Below are positions 11,772 through 24,109 of a DNA stretch of 64,000 bases, in pieces (positions within the stretch are counted from its first letter, which is position 1; every line of letters starts with the position of its first letter). The position numbers were made by a program, and so were the translations under genes. Source of the DNA: Floccularia luteovirens (taxonomy: Eukaryota; Basidiomycota; Agaricomycetes; Agaricales; Squamanitaceae); contig VSJF01000011.1 of the NCBI GenBank assembly GCA_009739215.1, positions 930,001-994,000 of the forward strand, written 5' to 3'. The notes under the pieces were generated by a model. That model searched no databases. It was not told the origin of the DNA and saw nothing but the letters and a program-made list of their open reading frames with translations.

Positions 11772-13953
11772 TTACACAGGTTTTACACAGCCGTTTCCGT
11801 TTTGTCTTTGTGAAACGATTCTTTCAGGCTCCTGATATAATCCGACTTCAATTGCTTTTAGAGTGATTGCCTAAATAAAAGTGAGCCAGTCTAATCGCAA
11901 ATATCTGGGCTGTCAATCATACCAATTGCTTTGATGAGAATCGAGCATTGTGGAAATCACCGTTACCAAACCATAGCTGAAGAACGAACAGAAACGTTAC
12001 TCCTACGTTGCTTTCAAAAAGGAATGACGTACACCTAGATGGCCAGTAGGGCGATATCCGCCTCTGAGTTCGTCTTCGTCATCCAGTCCCCAAAGCGACC
12101 CGATCTTCGTCATGGTTTCCTCCCCTAGAAACTCTTTGAGACTGTCTTGCATTCCAATATATCCCGTTCTAGAAGCCTTTACAGATTAGAAATCATTGAA
12201 ATGAGAGTATCAATCTTCTCGTACGCATATATGATAGCGTCCGCGACCAAAGAAGACCCATCGGAAAACACAATGCCGTCTTCTTTGAAGCGTTCAATCT
12301 CAGTGCCTTGTTTAACAGCGATTCGTCCACCAATAATCAGCTCAGCGCAGCCAACATCGATCCCTTCTCACTGTGAGCATCTATCATATAATGCGCAGAG
12401 AATTTACTTACAGTACCCTATAAAAGTTCAGCAACGCGTTTATTGATGGTTCAAAATCAATTAAGCTTACCTCCGAGTCGATCGAATAGCATTGGAAAAA
12501 TGCCTGAACCGTATTTTCCTAAATTCGCTTTGAACCCGACTTTGCCCAATTTTTCGTGCATATCATGTTCAACTGCCCATGCTTGTTTGGGTATCTCAGG
12601 CGCAATCCTTTTTATCATGGATATAGGCATTGAAGCACATTTGAAATCGCTGATCTCAATTTGCTGGTCTTCAGGCCATATGTGATTGATTGAGCGTTCA
12701 TTAGAGGAGCTAGCAACGATACATGTAGTTGAGCGCTGCACCATGGTTGTTGATTGGGCGCCTTGGGTGGTTATGTCCTGGCAAATGTCGGCTCCGGTGT
12801 TCCCAGCACCTATCACGACTACACGTTGTCCGGCGAATTCCTTTCCTCCTTTGTAGACAGAAGAATGTAATACAGTGCCTTTAAATAATGCAGAATCAGT
12901 AAACTCCGGAATGTATGGGGAACCAATGGTGCCGGTGGCAACGACCAAATGTGCTGGGTGAAGTACCACATCAACACCACATTTGTTGACATTGACAGTC
13001 CATTTCTTAGAAGAGACATCGTATTTTGGCAGGGGTAATACTCGCGACTTTGTCCATACAACCAGGTCCTGTGAAATTGCATATTGCTCAAGCCAGTCAG
13101 CTAGCTTGTCACGGGGTGTATATAGTGGCCAGTTCTTAGGATATGGTTGATAGAGCACTTGACAAAATCAGTGGGAGATATCAGAGCTGGGGCAATTATT
13201 ACGAACTAGTGTGATGGATCCTCGTAGTGTGTAAGGTAAGTGTGGGATAACGATTCCTCCAGGTGTCACCGATTCTGTTATTAGATTCAATCACGAGCGT
13301 CGCTATATTCATCTGTTTAAAGCGAGCGGCAAGGTTCAAACCCGTTTGTCCAGCACCCACTTAAGATGAAGGACAAGATCCAAATCAGAATCAGCCTTGA
13401 ATGGTGGAAAATGCCTACCAATCACAACATAAGGGTTTTCTTCATTTTGCTTTCTTCTTTCATGTAGAACATCGATCCAAGCTTGAGTATGCCCTTCATA
13501 TCTTCCTGATTCTTTCCCAGATTCCTCATACCCCTTGAGGTCAACTATTGCCATGAAGACAGTCAAAGCCTTCCATTCGCCATTATCGTCCTGTTTTAGG
13601 CGGAAAAATCCTTGCCCATGGGCAATCGAGGTTTTGTAAGTAAACCCAGATGATACACCTGAGGCAGTCGGGGTGATATGACCATATTCTGGGGCCAGGC
13701 CAGGTCGAGTTTCAAGAGTAAAACTTTCGGGCTTCGTAGCATCTAAGTTTTTGCGAAGATAATCGGCAATTTTTTGAGGGGTGTGAAGCGTACGATTATC
13801 CCACTCGAAGGTAAGGACGTCTCTGAGATAGCCAGTTGGAAGAAATGCAGCCGCAGCACGGGTAGCATCTGCCGCGGTTAATGCCGTAGAGAATTCCAGT
13901 AGCCATTTTTCTGCAATGTCTTCATGATTGATGCCCGTAGCGAGGTTGTGCAT
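11772..13953 (-). CDS. Flavin-containing monooxygenase with N-terminal SnoaL/NTF2-like domain
   Basis: FAD- and NADPH-dependent monooxygenase of the fungal FMO/YUCCA-like group, probably cytosolic and acting on a soft nucleophile or small carbonyl compound. Eight exons (13953-13419, 13359-13207, 13157-12471, 12417-12412, 12363-12225, 12168-12033, 11976-11923, 11870-11772) total 1809 nt, or 602 residues, with all phases agreeing. Residues 1-170 resemble the NTF2/SnoaL-like head common in these fungal enzymes (EKWLLEFSTALTAADA, FEWDNRTLHTPQKIADYL). VIVGAGQTGLNLAARF near 180 is the FAD Rossmann motif, VVIGAGNTGADICQD the NADPH motif. Conserved PTLTLHT and WPLYTPRDKLADWLE are present, as is the C-terminal WFGNGDFHNARFSSKQL. 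I chose the ATG at 13953 because no better in-frame ATG lies upstream. Exon 4 is only 6 nt. The gene looks functional. Confidence 0.88.
12412..12417 (-). other. Putative 6-nt microexon of the monooxygenase gene
   Basis: Sequence GGTACT lies between acceptor tatag and donor gtaagt. It splits a 107-nt gap into introns of about 53 and 48 nt, the usual size here, and makes Gly-Gly-Tyr-Trp, which fits the family. Because it is 6 nt long, skipping it also keeps frame, so frame alone does not prove it. Confidence 0.55.
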
Positions 13954-14827
13954 TTTAGTCAAAAAAAAGGGAATCGGTGTGTCCGGATTGATGGCCTATA
14001 TAGCAGGAGTTAAGTTGAGGGATCTTAACAGCATTGTTATACCTGAATAATATGAAAGCTACAGCTGGCTGGTGTTGACTAAGAAGGCACACAATTACGA
14101 GTCGTTTTACATGAGGGTGGCAACAATATCCCATATTATGTTAGCCCCGATAGTCGAATGGGGCTCAAAAGCACTGACCTCACACGGTTAGCCAGGAACA
14201 ATATGCACAGTTCTGTATTGCACTAACGTCTTGGCTTTCATGTTTCCCACCAATTTATCCCGCATTATGAGGGACGTTCCAATTCTCCCGGATAGAAAGC
14301 TGGCAGAGGTGGAAACAGACTTTAAAACATTGGAAATGTAAGGTTATAAGTTATGACCATTGGGTAAAAGCACCCGTGTGTGTGCACTGGAACAGGTCCA
14401 AACAGACGTGAATATATCATCTCCAAAAATATCTCTATATTTTGCAGATTATTCAAAATCTTGCACTATGTAATTGTAAAGCAAAAAAGTACAAAGCAAG
14501 TTAAAAGAATTTAGTTATACAATTCTTTCCGTAAATACAATGGGCAATGGAGGGGAGTGGGCGAGGGGTTACAAAACGACGAAAACCAGAATGCAAAGGT
14601 ATCGCAAACTTCTAGAAATTGTGAAGGTCAACTTACAGATATAGCTACAATGAATATGCAATGGGAACAATTGGGCAGTCGAAAAACAGAGGGAAAAAAA
14701 TATAGAAAACAATAAATAATGGAGTGAAAGTGGGTCAGAAAGAGAATGAACAGAGTAGGTTTTGACTAGAGGAAGAGATATATTTAAGCGAAGCAAATAG
14801 AAAATAGAAAATGGGATGGTAGGTCTG
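13954..14827. other. Intergenic between monooxygenase and HMG-box gene 1
   Basis: Contains the monooxygenase promoter side and the 3' flank of the HMG gene. The minus-strand frame 14569-14901 is AT-rich 3' flank and part of the last HMG exon read in another frame. No separate gene is seen. Confidence 0.5.
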
Positions 14828-17207
14828 TTAGAATCGAGGGGAGATTCTTTGAGTGCCAGAGGAATTTCTTTCACCGCCTGGTGGAACAGTACTAGCGCCA
14901 AACGAGGTACGGTCGGGATTGATTACAACATCATTATCAAAGGAGATGAACCTGCCAGCGGAACGTAATGGATGGACACTAGGCCTCACCTCTGTCTCCA
15001 GTTGATCCCAATCATCCCCCTCATATACCACATTTGAGTCTTCCAGTTGTCTGTAGGCGTGCCAATCTCGTTCAAACCAGGCTTCACTAGATGCCGGTAG
15101 ATCATTCTTAGGTGATTGGGCACCTGGTAAAGATGGATGCATGGTGTGTTGACTGTGCTGACCAGCCCAGCCCGATAAAGAGGAGAAAGATGAGGATGGA
15201 ACAACATCTGGTTGTTGAGTGGGTGATACAGGGTTGTGGTAGTAGAACGAGTTATGCAGACCGGCTGAACCAGTCGACGGAGTGCTTGGTGAAATTATAA
15301 CTGGCGAGTTCAAAGGATTGACAGTAGAAGTTAGTTGTGGGAAAGTGGGGCCACTTTCGATGTCACTTTTAGCGTCGGCAAATGGATCGATGACAATAGT
15401 CATAAGACCTTGTCTCTCTGGGATGTTTGACCAATTGATTGCATGGCTTCCGTTCCGTGGTGATGGTATAGACTCGCCTCCGTAATGCTATATTCGTGGA
15501 AAATCAGCATTCTATTAATTGGCAGAATGAAATTGGATCTACCGATCTATAATCATGAACGAACTGTTCATCGTTAACTTCTTTGTAGCCCATGTTCTCC
15601 ATTGTTACGGCTGTATTTTGCGAATCTGGACAATACGGATCAGAAACCGGCCCGGGGATAGGAGCTTCCACATTTGCAGAAGGAATCCAAAGATATTGTT
15701 TATCTTGAGCTGCATCATATCTTCTCCCAAGTTCATCTCCTTGCCACGTGTCTTCAAAAACATGTAGGGAATTTTGTGTTGCAGAAGTTTCGAGCGGGAA
15801 AGAAACTGTATCCCGCCTGGGATGTCCTACTGTTGACGTGGTCACTTCTGATCTGGGACCAGAGGCGGGTCCGATGTTTCCTGTCGTAGATTCTTGGATG
15901 GGTTGGGTTGGATCAGGATCGGGTACACTGGTAGGTGTATCGGGCTGCTGCTGTCTCGAGTCGGTCGCGGGTGCTGACAGAGAGCGTTTGAACATATGAG
16001 TTAATGGGACTTTTGACATAAATGGGACTTTGGTCGCTTCAGAATCACGGTTTACAGTTCTGCGGCGTTTTTTGCGATTTCGGTTTGTTACTGAATCATG
16101 AGATAGTATACGCTTAGAAGAAGTCGCAATTGATGAGGTCGCAATGTTGACTGGCACTTCATTCGCGTCGTTTCCACTACTTGGACTTGAAGGCTTTGAG
16201 GTGGATGAGATAGCTATTCGAGAACTTGACTCCCCCGAGCCCTTTCGACCCTTGCCCTCCATATTCAACTTATCACCTTCCCATTCTAACAAGGCTATCT
16301 CTAATTCATCACCCCGTTTTCCTTCCACAAGAAAATCGGCTATCTTAGCGCATCTTGTCTCTTCTATACTCATCTCTTCTTTGGTTTGCGCTTTTCCTTT
16401 CCCCTTTCCCTTTCCCTTACCCTTTCCTTTCTCCTTCCCTACATTTCCAATATTGTCCTCACTCCCCAGATCTCGAGATTCAGTTTGATCATCCTGAGCG
16501 ACATCCTTGGGTCTACTCCGGGATGTCCGGTTCTTCCTTGTAGATCCGCCATCTTTAATCTTGAGCTTTGCTGTTGCATTAGATCCAGGTCGGAAGCGCC
16601 AGTGTGGATATAATCTTCTATGCTCAGCCTGAGCAATTACAGCTTTCGCTTCCCATTCTTCCCTCTCCTCACGCGGAAGAGCCTTCCATAACATGCCTAA
16701 AGAGCGTTAAACGACAATCATGTAATTACACTTACAATATAGCTCACCAATTATTTTTGAAAGAGTGCTATGATTACCTTCAACCTTGCCCGGAACATTC
16801 TCGCTACGTATGAATGATGATCGAAATAGTATGAATGCATTTGGGGGCCTAGGAATGTAAGAGGCGTCGCGTTTCTTGCCGTGTGTTCGGTGTATGGCAG
16901 GTGATGCAGGAGGCGTGGTGACAGGGTTACTTGATGACTCAATTATCGCACTGGACTCGAGGTTCACATCGTGGGAAGGTTCAGAGCCAACGGCGGAGGC
17001 GTTTACATCGTTCGAATTAAAGGTATTGAAAGAGAAGGGAGTCATGTCTGTGAAGAATGTGTAGGTCATAGAGGGATTCGGATTGTCGACTAACGGTGGC
17101 ATGCCTATGAAATATTGAACTCATGAGAGACAAGGTAGGTGGGTGTACCCACCCTCGTCTTCCTCGCCGTCGTCCGGGGGCACATCATGCTCGCGGACGG
17201 GAGGCAT
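14828..17207 (-). CDS. HMG-box (MATA_HMG/ROX1-like) transcription factor 1
   Basis: Sequence-specific nuclear DNA-binding protein. Four exons (17207-17153, 17104-16748, 16696-15543, 15487-14828) total 2226 nt, or 741 residues. The start at 17207 (MPPVREHDVPPDDGEEDEG) is joined by a 48-nt intron to the second exon. The HMG box begins at YIPRPPNAFILFRSSF, passes VEGNHSTLSKIIG and continues after an intron with MLWKALPREEREEWEAKA and HRRLYPHWRFRP. After the box come a Lys/Gly run (KGKGKGKGKGKGKGK), a basic patch NRNRKKRRRTVNR that may be a nuclear localisation signal, and a long Ser/Pro/Thr-rich tail typical of a regulatory region. It is a paralogue of the gene at 48114-49850: same layout, and the box is interrupted at the same codon. 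Target genes and sexual or developmental role cannot be read from sequence. Confidence 0.9.
16391..16439 (-). repeat. Hexanucleotide repeat encoding Lys-Gly run
   Basis: Roughly 6-bp period (AAGGGA on the coding strand) within exon 3 of HMG-box gene 1, giving alternating Lys and Gly residues. It may be length-polymorphic. Confidence 0.8.
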
Positions 17208-18960
17208 GGAGGCCTATTAAAAGAGGGGAAAAAGGTAGAGAAAATAAGTGGAGACCCATGAGAAGGAGGAAAGACAAAGACGTACATAAAACCAGAGGCT
17301 TTATGAACAACACCAACGCGTAATTACGAAGAAGAGACGACGGGGCTAAGGAGACGGTTGTTGTGCATCTGGACAAGCCACCTTCTCCTTTATGGTCCAA
17401 GTAGGCAATACAGCAGATTCAGATTCCCACCGGTCAGGGATTCAGCAACGCCTGTGCTTCGAAACACGTCCTCGCTACCCTATTCCCGGAAGAACGTCAA
17501 CATATCCGATTCCAACAGGCGAAAAAGACAATAAACTCATCACCATCTCATCAGATTCGCTCAATCAGGGTCCCTTCGCTCGCTATCTCGGGCCTATCCC
17601 AACAGGTAATTGTGCCCCGTCCATATGGTTCCTCACCACCAGTTTGGCTCTTAATTGATTGCCGTCTATAGCTCTCTGCTGCCGTTATGAGCTCAGCTCT
17701 TCGTTTCTTTGTTTTTAGAGCTCACCATTGGTAATTTTGTTCATCAGTATCTGTCTTGAGTCTAGTGTTGGATGCACGCACTCACGCAGACCGTCCCATG
17801 AGTTTCTTATGTACATAATATGCGAAAAATTCACCGCCAACGACCAGCGGAAATGATTTATGTACATGTACAGGACTGAGGTACCCAGCGCTAAGTATGA
17901 TACGCAGAACATTCTTATATGAAATCACATATACGCAGTATTTGGTAGAAATTTTCTGAATTGCTGGGTCCTGCCTCCCATTTGTATGGTGGTTCACACA
18001 AAGAATATACAGCCCTCTCGCACACAATAGCACCCCGCAATCTACAAATAATCAGAACCAAGCTTATGCAGTCCTGCAATTGCCTGGTGGAAACAAAGAC
18101 CCCAATCAAAGTTCCGATACTATACAGTACACAGAAACTTGGACGCCCAAGATAATAAAAATGTCGTCAAAGCTCCGGATATCGCCGCAAGTATTCAACT
18201 TCAGATGGCCCAATTGATCGAAGGCCCCAGTCCATGGGAATCCGATGATAAACATCGGCAACTCGGCAAAAATGCAGTCGGGATTTGCCAAGGATTTGCT
18301 CAGTCCTGGAGCCACCCTGTCTGGTTGCCTTCATGTTCTAACGCTCATTAAATGCTGTTATTTGGAGATCTGTTCTAATCCAGCATGAAAGGTTTCTGTG
18401 ATGAAATGTTCTCAACCAAATCGATGACTGATGACCTTATACCTATTATTAACACCAACTAACATGCATCCTAACCTGGTATGTACTTATTTCTCAAAGT
18501 GCTTTGTGGGATGAAAATAATTTATTGGTCATGATATATTCTCACCCAAGGCACTTCTTTCCGACCTGAGGTAGTAGCTCTAGGTGCAATGTCTTGTTCT
18601 CAAATGTTTGTGGGTTCACAATATAAACTAAAATATGGTCTATTTCAAGTTTGTGTTGAAACAATATGTGTATCACATAAGCGTGGCTTCAGATCACCTC
18701 GACTCCCTTCTAAGAAATATTTTGAGAGATGTTAACAGACGACTAGATCGGACGCAGAACAAATACGTCAATGCAAATAGACAAGCAACCTATTCAACCC
18801 GGAATTGGTATAGTCCTTGTGTTGTGTTTGGGTACTCACATTAAAGACAGTATATGCTACCAAGAACCCAAAATTGTGCCAGTCATGTTAGGGTATCTTT
18901 GGATTTGAAAAATGTAAAACTCACAAAATCCTCTAGCAATGTTCAAAACCAGTTTCGCTA
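17208..18960. other. Intergenic, upstream of HMG-box gene 1
   Basis: About 1.75 kb. Several short overlapping frames on both strands (for example 17392-17658, 18106-18315) have no recognisable motif or splice context. A CT/GA-rich stretch at 17210-17290 lies just upstream of the HMG start and may be its 5' leader. Confidence 0.45.
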
Positions 18961-21900
18961 GTTACTTTACCTTTGCAGCAAGTTCATCTGTGATTGTAGT
19001 GCGTTTACGTTGCTCGATTCCTGGCAGCGAACCAACTCTTTCATCTGTGTAATCTTTTAATCCGCACATTTCCAAACATTTATCGACACTATACATGCAA
19101 ATGAGGTACAATTCACCTCCGAAAGGATGTATACCACATACTAGGCTTCTTTTTCTGCCAGAGCAACTGAAAGTGGCCGACGTAGCTTCGCAGAAAACAG
19201 GAGTGCCTCGCGTACAGTTGCTGTAGGGACATGTGTATCCATCTGTTGACAAAATCCGCTATTTGATATTAATTCAGTATCATATAAACGAAACAAACAA
19301 GCTTCACTGACGTTTGCGATTAGAAATCTACATTGACAAACACATCCCCGTGACAACCCCAGTGCTATAGCGCCGTGCGAGGATGTTCAATAATGTTGCC
19401 TTACCAGCACCAGATTTGCCCAATGAGAGCAGTAAGCTTTCCAGGGGCGACGAAACCAGAAATATCATCGAGCAGGACCCTGTCACCTCCTCCCTCAATC
19501 GCAGTTGTGTAATTGATGTATAGCCAGGAAAAGATCCGTTCACTTTGCGAGAAATGGTGCTAGCAGTTTCTCATTTGAAAGCTTTTTAGCTTCAATTCCC
19601 GGTTTGTGCAAAGCAGGCCTGATCCTTCATCATGGCCATGACAGTATTCCTTGGATCCTCGTATATAAAGAATCACAGATGTTTCAACAGAGGAAGCTAC
19701 ATTGAACTTGGTTAAGAGCAGAAAAGCATTTACAGATCCAATGCAAAACGCAATGAGAATACCAAGGTATCATAGACGTACGCATATCAATCAACCCAAT
19801 TCAGGGGGGTCTGGACATACCATCCAACTACGAGAATACTTGAAACCATATGAGAGTTGAGCGAATCTGTTTGCATCTACAGAACGTTGTCCAGGAAGTG
19901 ATCCTACAGTAGTACACACTTGGTTTATGATGGTTAAATTTTCGTATATCCCGGACCTTGTGGTACTAGAGACGAGCATGTCCCCTGTAGGATTCTAAAC
20001 TCATTGGTTAGGATAGCTTCGAATCTGAAATATATTAATTGGTGATTGCCTAGAAACGAAGTATGCTGATAACGATGATGATGATTTAATACACTAGTGG
20101 AACCCTACACTAATATAGGTAATCCATCTTAAAGCTCCAATCACAGTGAGCCTAGGTATCGTATAACCTGAAGCGATTTGGAATTAACAATGAAAGGCTA
20201 CAAATGAAGACTTACCCGTATAAGTTCTATAAGTGGATGGTCTAAGGCTGCATTTTTATGACGCAATACGGGAGGCCTGTACGCATGAAAGTGCAGAGAT
20301 TTCCGCCAGTTAATGTCATAACAGAAAATAGTAGGGCACTAAAACCTGTTGAACAAGTATCCACGAGAGAAAAATGCATCTGTTGCATCATCCACCCTTA
20401 AAAATACAGAACCGATGATAACGTCTTGGAATATGAACGGAATAAATAAGAACCTCACCAAATATTTTGTCGAGTGTCAATTACAAAGCTCACAATAAGC
20501 TCATTGCCTGCGCCACTTCGTTTCCTAGGACAACCTGAACCTTCCTAAGCATCGCAGTGCGATCCTGTTGTGGCATACTGGGAAGATATGGGCTATAGCT
20601 CGAATAATTAATGGAAATATTATTCATTACGGGCGTATCACCTTTGTTTACTGGTTCCCTTGATGAGTTCCCAGCGGCCACCTTCTACGTATGTGGATGC
20701 TCGGTTTGGTCTGCCAACAAATCTGCAATATATAACCTGATAACGGCCTTTTTTTCCTCGGATAATTGGAAATATTGTGCAAATTCTGCGGCGGATGGTG
20801 GCTGAGAGCATATGTCCTCGCGCGGAACACGGCCGTTAGGGTCAGTGACGGCTACCAGGAAATCTGCTGTGGTCTGTCTGTTAGCAAGTTGATATCTTAC
20901 CAGTTGCAACAGTTAACATATGAAAAGTGCTTCTGTTGAGGAAATCTTACCCCATATCTATGAAATACTGTCTTGCTTGACCTGTAGAACCAAAGTATTC
21001 ATTCTGCGTTCATAAATTACGCGGACTTTGTCAAAGTGTTTGTAGATAGATCCGCCTGCTTGGTATATTGGAGCGATTGTGGTGGATCGGAATGTATCTG
21101 TAACGAAACGCAAAGTGCGAACATATTCAGGAGCTGTACTTGCATCCAATCCACGTGTCGAACTAGGCAGTGATATGAGAAAAGCGTATAAAGCTAGAAT
21201 GAGAGATGTAATAATACTTACTTATCCCAAACGTTGAGCAGAAAGTGCCTCTGCTATGGATACGCGCTTTTTCTTCCCTCCACTTACGCCACGTATAGCC
21301 ACATCAGCAACAACAAATTTTTCACGTGTTTTAGCCCGAGAGTCATAGCAAGGAAGTTGATAAGAGAATTTGCAAACTCATTGCGTGTTTCATCCCGGCG
21401 TGTATGTAGTGTCCGATTCGTAGCAGCAAATTTGAGGGTCTGCTCCACAGTAAGTGTAAGGAAGTGGATATCGTCTTCGGGACAGTATTGGACATCTCAG
21501 CGATAGTAATTGCTTCACTCCTCTAGAGTGAATCATATAAATTTCTCCGTGTACCGCATGAAATTTTTTTCGGTCATTCGCTAATATCTTCAGCAAGGTG
21601 CCACATCCAGAGCCTGGTTGGCCAAGCACGACTAGAACTTCAATGTTAACATTAGCAAGAACCGAAGTAGGGTATATGCAGCGCACGAATCATTTCACCT
21701 AGTCTAACAACGCCTTCAACCGCTCAAAATCTCCTGAATATGTGCACAGCGTGTAGTTTGTATTGATTCAAGAATATTCTTAAGATTGAGCATGGAACCC
21801 GGAGTTTCTTGGATATGAGATTGTTATTCCCAATCCAAGGACGCTGAGATTACGAAAGGCAGTGCTGAGTTCTCTACATTTAATGTATCTTTCGTCACAT

Positions 21901-22198
21901 CAAACGGAAGAAAAATTAGTTTGAACTAGATATCAATTGGACGATTCTTACTTTTTAGCAACTCGACGCATTGTTTTTTCGATGTAAAAGGTTCCTCATT
22001 GTCTACAATAGTGACTTTCGAACTTGCGTCAGAGGCGTCTGTGACATGAACATGTGTCATGAGCAGGTTGTGATCAATCGAAGGAGCTGTTATGTCTGCA
22101 TCCAATACATAAGGAGCTTGTCGTGCTAACGGGCTAGAGAGGGACAGAAAAGCAATCTCTTCGGCGACAGAGAGGTCAAGATGGTATGTTTCAACCAT
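18961..22198 (-). pseudogene. PDR-type ABC transporter (ABCG), truncated and decayed
   Basis: Full-size fungal PDR pumps have NBD1-TMD1-NBD2-TMD2. Here the minus strand has an N-terminal head from 22198 (MVETYHLDLSVAEEI), NBD1 Walker [15 protein letters not shown] (about 21640; Cys for Lys is normal in PDR NBD1), ABC signature GVSGGKKKRVSIAEALS (about 21290-21245), D-loop/H-loop area GLDASTAPEYVRTLR (about 21155), and PTADFLVAVTDPNGR-like sequence near 20850. Scattered pieces of the first membrane half follow, then NBD2 Walker A LGKSGAGKATLLN (Ala replaces the usual Ser/Thr), QMDTHVPTATVREALLFSAKLR and QRKRTTITDELAAK. Sequence then stops: Walker B LDEPTSGLD and all of TMD2 are absent below 18960. 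A working exporter is very unlikely. Confidence 0.8.
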
Positions 22199-23029
22199 CT
22201 TCTTGCCCTAATACAACAGCATAGTCAGGAAGTATACGAAGAAAAGTTAAGAATGACTAACCTGGAAAGGCGCTACTCGCAGCTTTTCTGTCAGTCCATC
22301 TGGGACTAGGCAGACATTCAGCGTGCTCAGTCTCTATGGCTGAATTGTTGAACAGCAGCATGCTCAGCAGTTTTAATTTCTGTACATGATGCAAATAAAA
22401 GTTTGAATTCGGTCATACCTACTTACTCAACTTGAGCTTGAACCTTTTTTTTTAGTCAGCGGTTTTGAATAGCCTACCACTCATGTAAATATTGTACAAC
22501 GTCCAAGCACAATCATTTGCTGTCTTGTACGAGGTAGAAATATGGAAACGATTATGATCTCAATTTCTCGTGGCAGAAAGTATGGTACTTGAATAGTAGA
22601 TATCAAATTCATGTGCAAAAACTTCAAGGCAGGCACACCCACATAGCAGCAGTACTCTTCACCATTCTATTATGAGCGACCTCCCTCCGAGAAACATGAA
22701 AAATCATAATGGGTGTTAGAGTAAGGATAGTTCGTGGATAATAAGCAGAGTTTCTGAGACGGCAACCTTGAAACTTCTAATGTTCTTTAGTCGAGGGATA
22801 TGTAATAAATTTAGATTATTCAGAAAATCAATCTAGGGCAAAATCTCATTGTCAACAAACATTATGAATCAACGTAGTGATGAAAGTAGGGAGTGGGGAG
22901 ACAGTTGACAGACCGCGACATTTAATTTGTCCTCTTACGCATACCATGCTTCACGCACATAAAACTGTAAACGGACCGGTGACATGTGATATGACATGAT
23001 GCCATTCTTCCAGACCTAAACAGTTTTTC
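22199..23029. other. Intergenic, upstream of ABC transporter remnant
   Basis: No supported gene, AT-rich. It may contain further upstream exons of the ABC gene, but I could not identify any. Confidence 0.45.
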
Positions 23030-24109
23030 CTAGTTATATTTTTTGACGCCGTCTCCTATTACCATATACTTCTCCCTAAGCTCTGCAGCGACTTTTGGGG
23101 TGTAAGTCTTCGTATGAGTGACATTATGATATTCGTGTCCAGCAGCAGGGCCGTCTGCTATACGGATGCTGACGCCATGTGGATTAGGAACCGTCTACAA
23201 TGAATGGTCGGTTTCCCGGACATTGATCGCCCTTGAAAGTTGTAAAGCTTACCAGGAGGTATGCGGGAGCCCACATGTTTTTCATTTCCTTTTTACCACC
23301 CTTATCAACGAACGGAACCCCAATGAATGCGAAAACAATAGCCTAGCAAAAGATGAAGTCATTCAGCATGCTTGAAAATTGATGATAGTGGGATAACAAG
23401 ACTCACCTTACCTAGGCATTGGGTGAGTAGGAATATAATCCGGAATATCAGATGGTATAGCCACGAGTTCACCTTTGGAAGGGGTGAAGATATTTGTTCT
23501 TTCAGCTTGTTGGTATGGATCAACATATGAGACTTCATAGCTCCTTTCAACAGTGCCGTCCTATACACGAGGCTTTGGTTATTATCTTCCAATCGAAACA
23601 GTTAGTTAACATCTTACAGATAGATCTTTCAGCACAGGCCGCATGATTTTCGCTGGGAGCCAATCACTATAAGTACTTGTCTTCTCGAAGTAACGTCGTA
23701 CTTCAACCATCTCTCCTGCCTGTGAACGATAGTAAGTTCCAGCCATACCTCCTACGTATAAAACCAATCTTACCTTAAAGTAATCAATCCCATCGATCAA
23801 ATCTGGTTTGCCATTCAAGGAGGGTATAGGTGGTACTGCAAATTTTCTAGCATTAGTTTGAACACTAGAACCAGATGAACTTTTCGAGGAGCCTCCAGAG
23901 TACGGTACACCGTTCTGTGTTGGCGTCAGGGCAGGATGTCCATATCCGAGTGCCCGCCAGTTAGGCCGGGAGGAATTGCTGTGGTTCCCATGCATAGAGC
24001 TTTGCAAAGATCTACTACCGGAATTCGTGTGGCTGGACCCGTTTCTCGCCTGCGCAAGTGGAGGGTGGCCGTATCCCAGTTCACGCCAGTTAGGATTTTG
24101 GGCATGCAT
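23030..24109 (-). CDS. Protein with two WRxLGYGHP repeats, function unknown
   Basis: Five-exon model: 24109-23774, 23719-23618, 23560-23412, 23342-23253 and 23194-23030, about 280 residues. The N-terminal part has two imperfect copies of one unit, NPNWRELGYGHPPLAQARNG and RPNWRALGYGHPALTPTQNG, about 40 residues apart in a Ser/Gly/Asn-rich setting. Further on come EMVEVRRYFEKTSTYSDWLPAKI, YEVSYVDPYQQAE, and a compact C-terminus (FIGVPFVDKGGKKEMKNMW, GPAAGHEYHNVTHTKTY) ending YMVIGDGVKKYN. No signal peptide or membrane segment is evident from the chosen ATG. Exons 3 and 4 are open and look coding, but their junction is off by one base (total 842 nt), so the model is wrong there or the gene has a frameshift. 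I do not recognise the family. Confidence 0.6.

Noticed and set aside
13954..14060. Upstream first exon for the flavin monooxygenase
   Set aside because: The piece AINPDTPIPFFLTK is in frame after a tatag acceptor, but the exon before it would have an in-frame TAG and no ATG.
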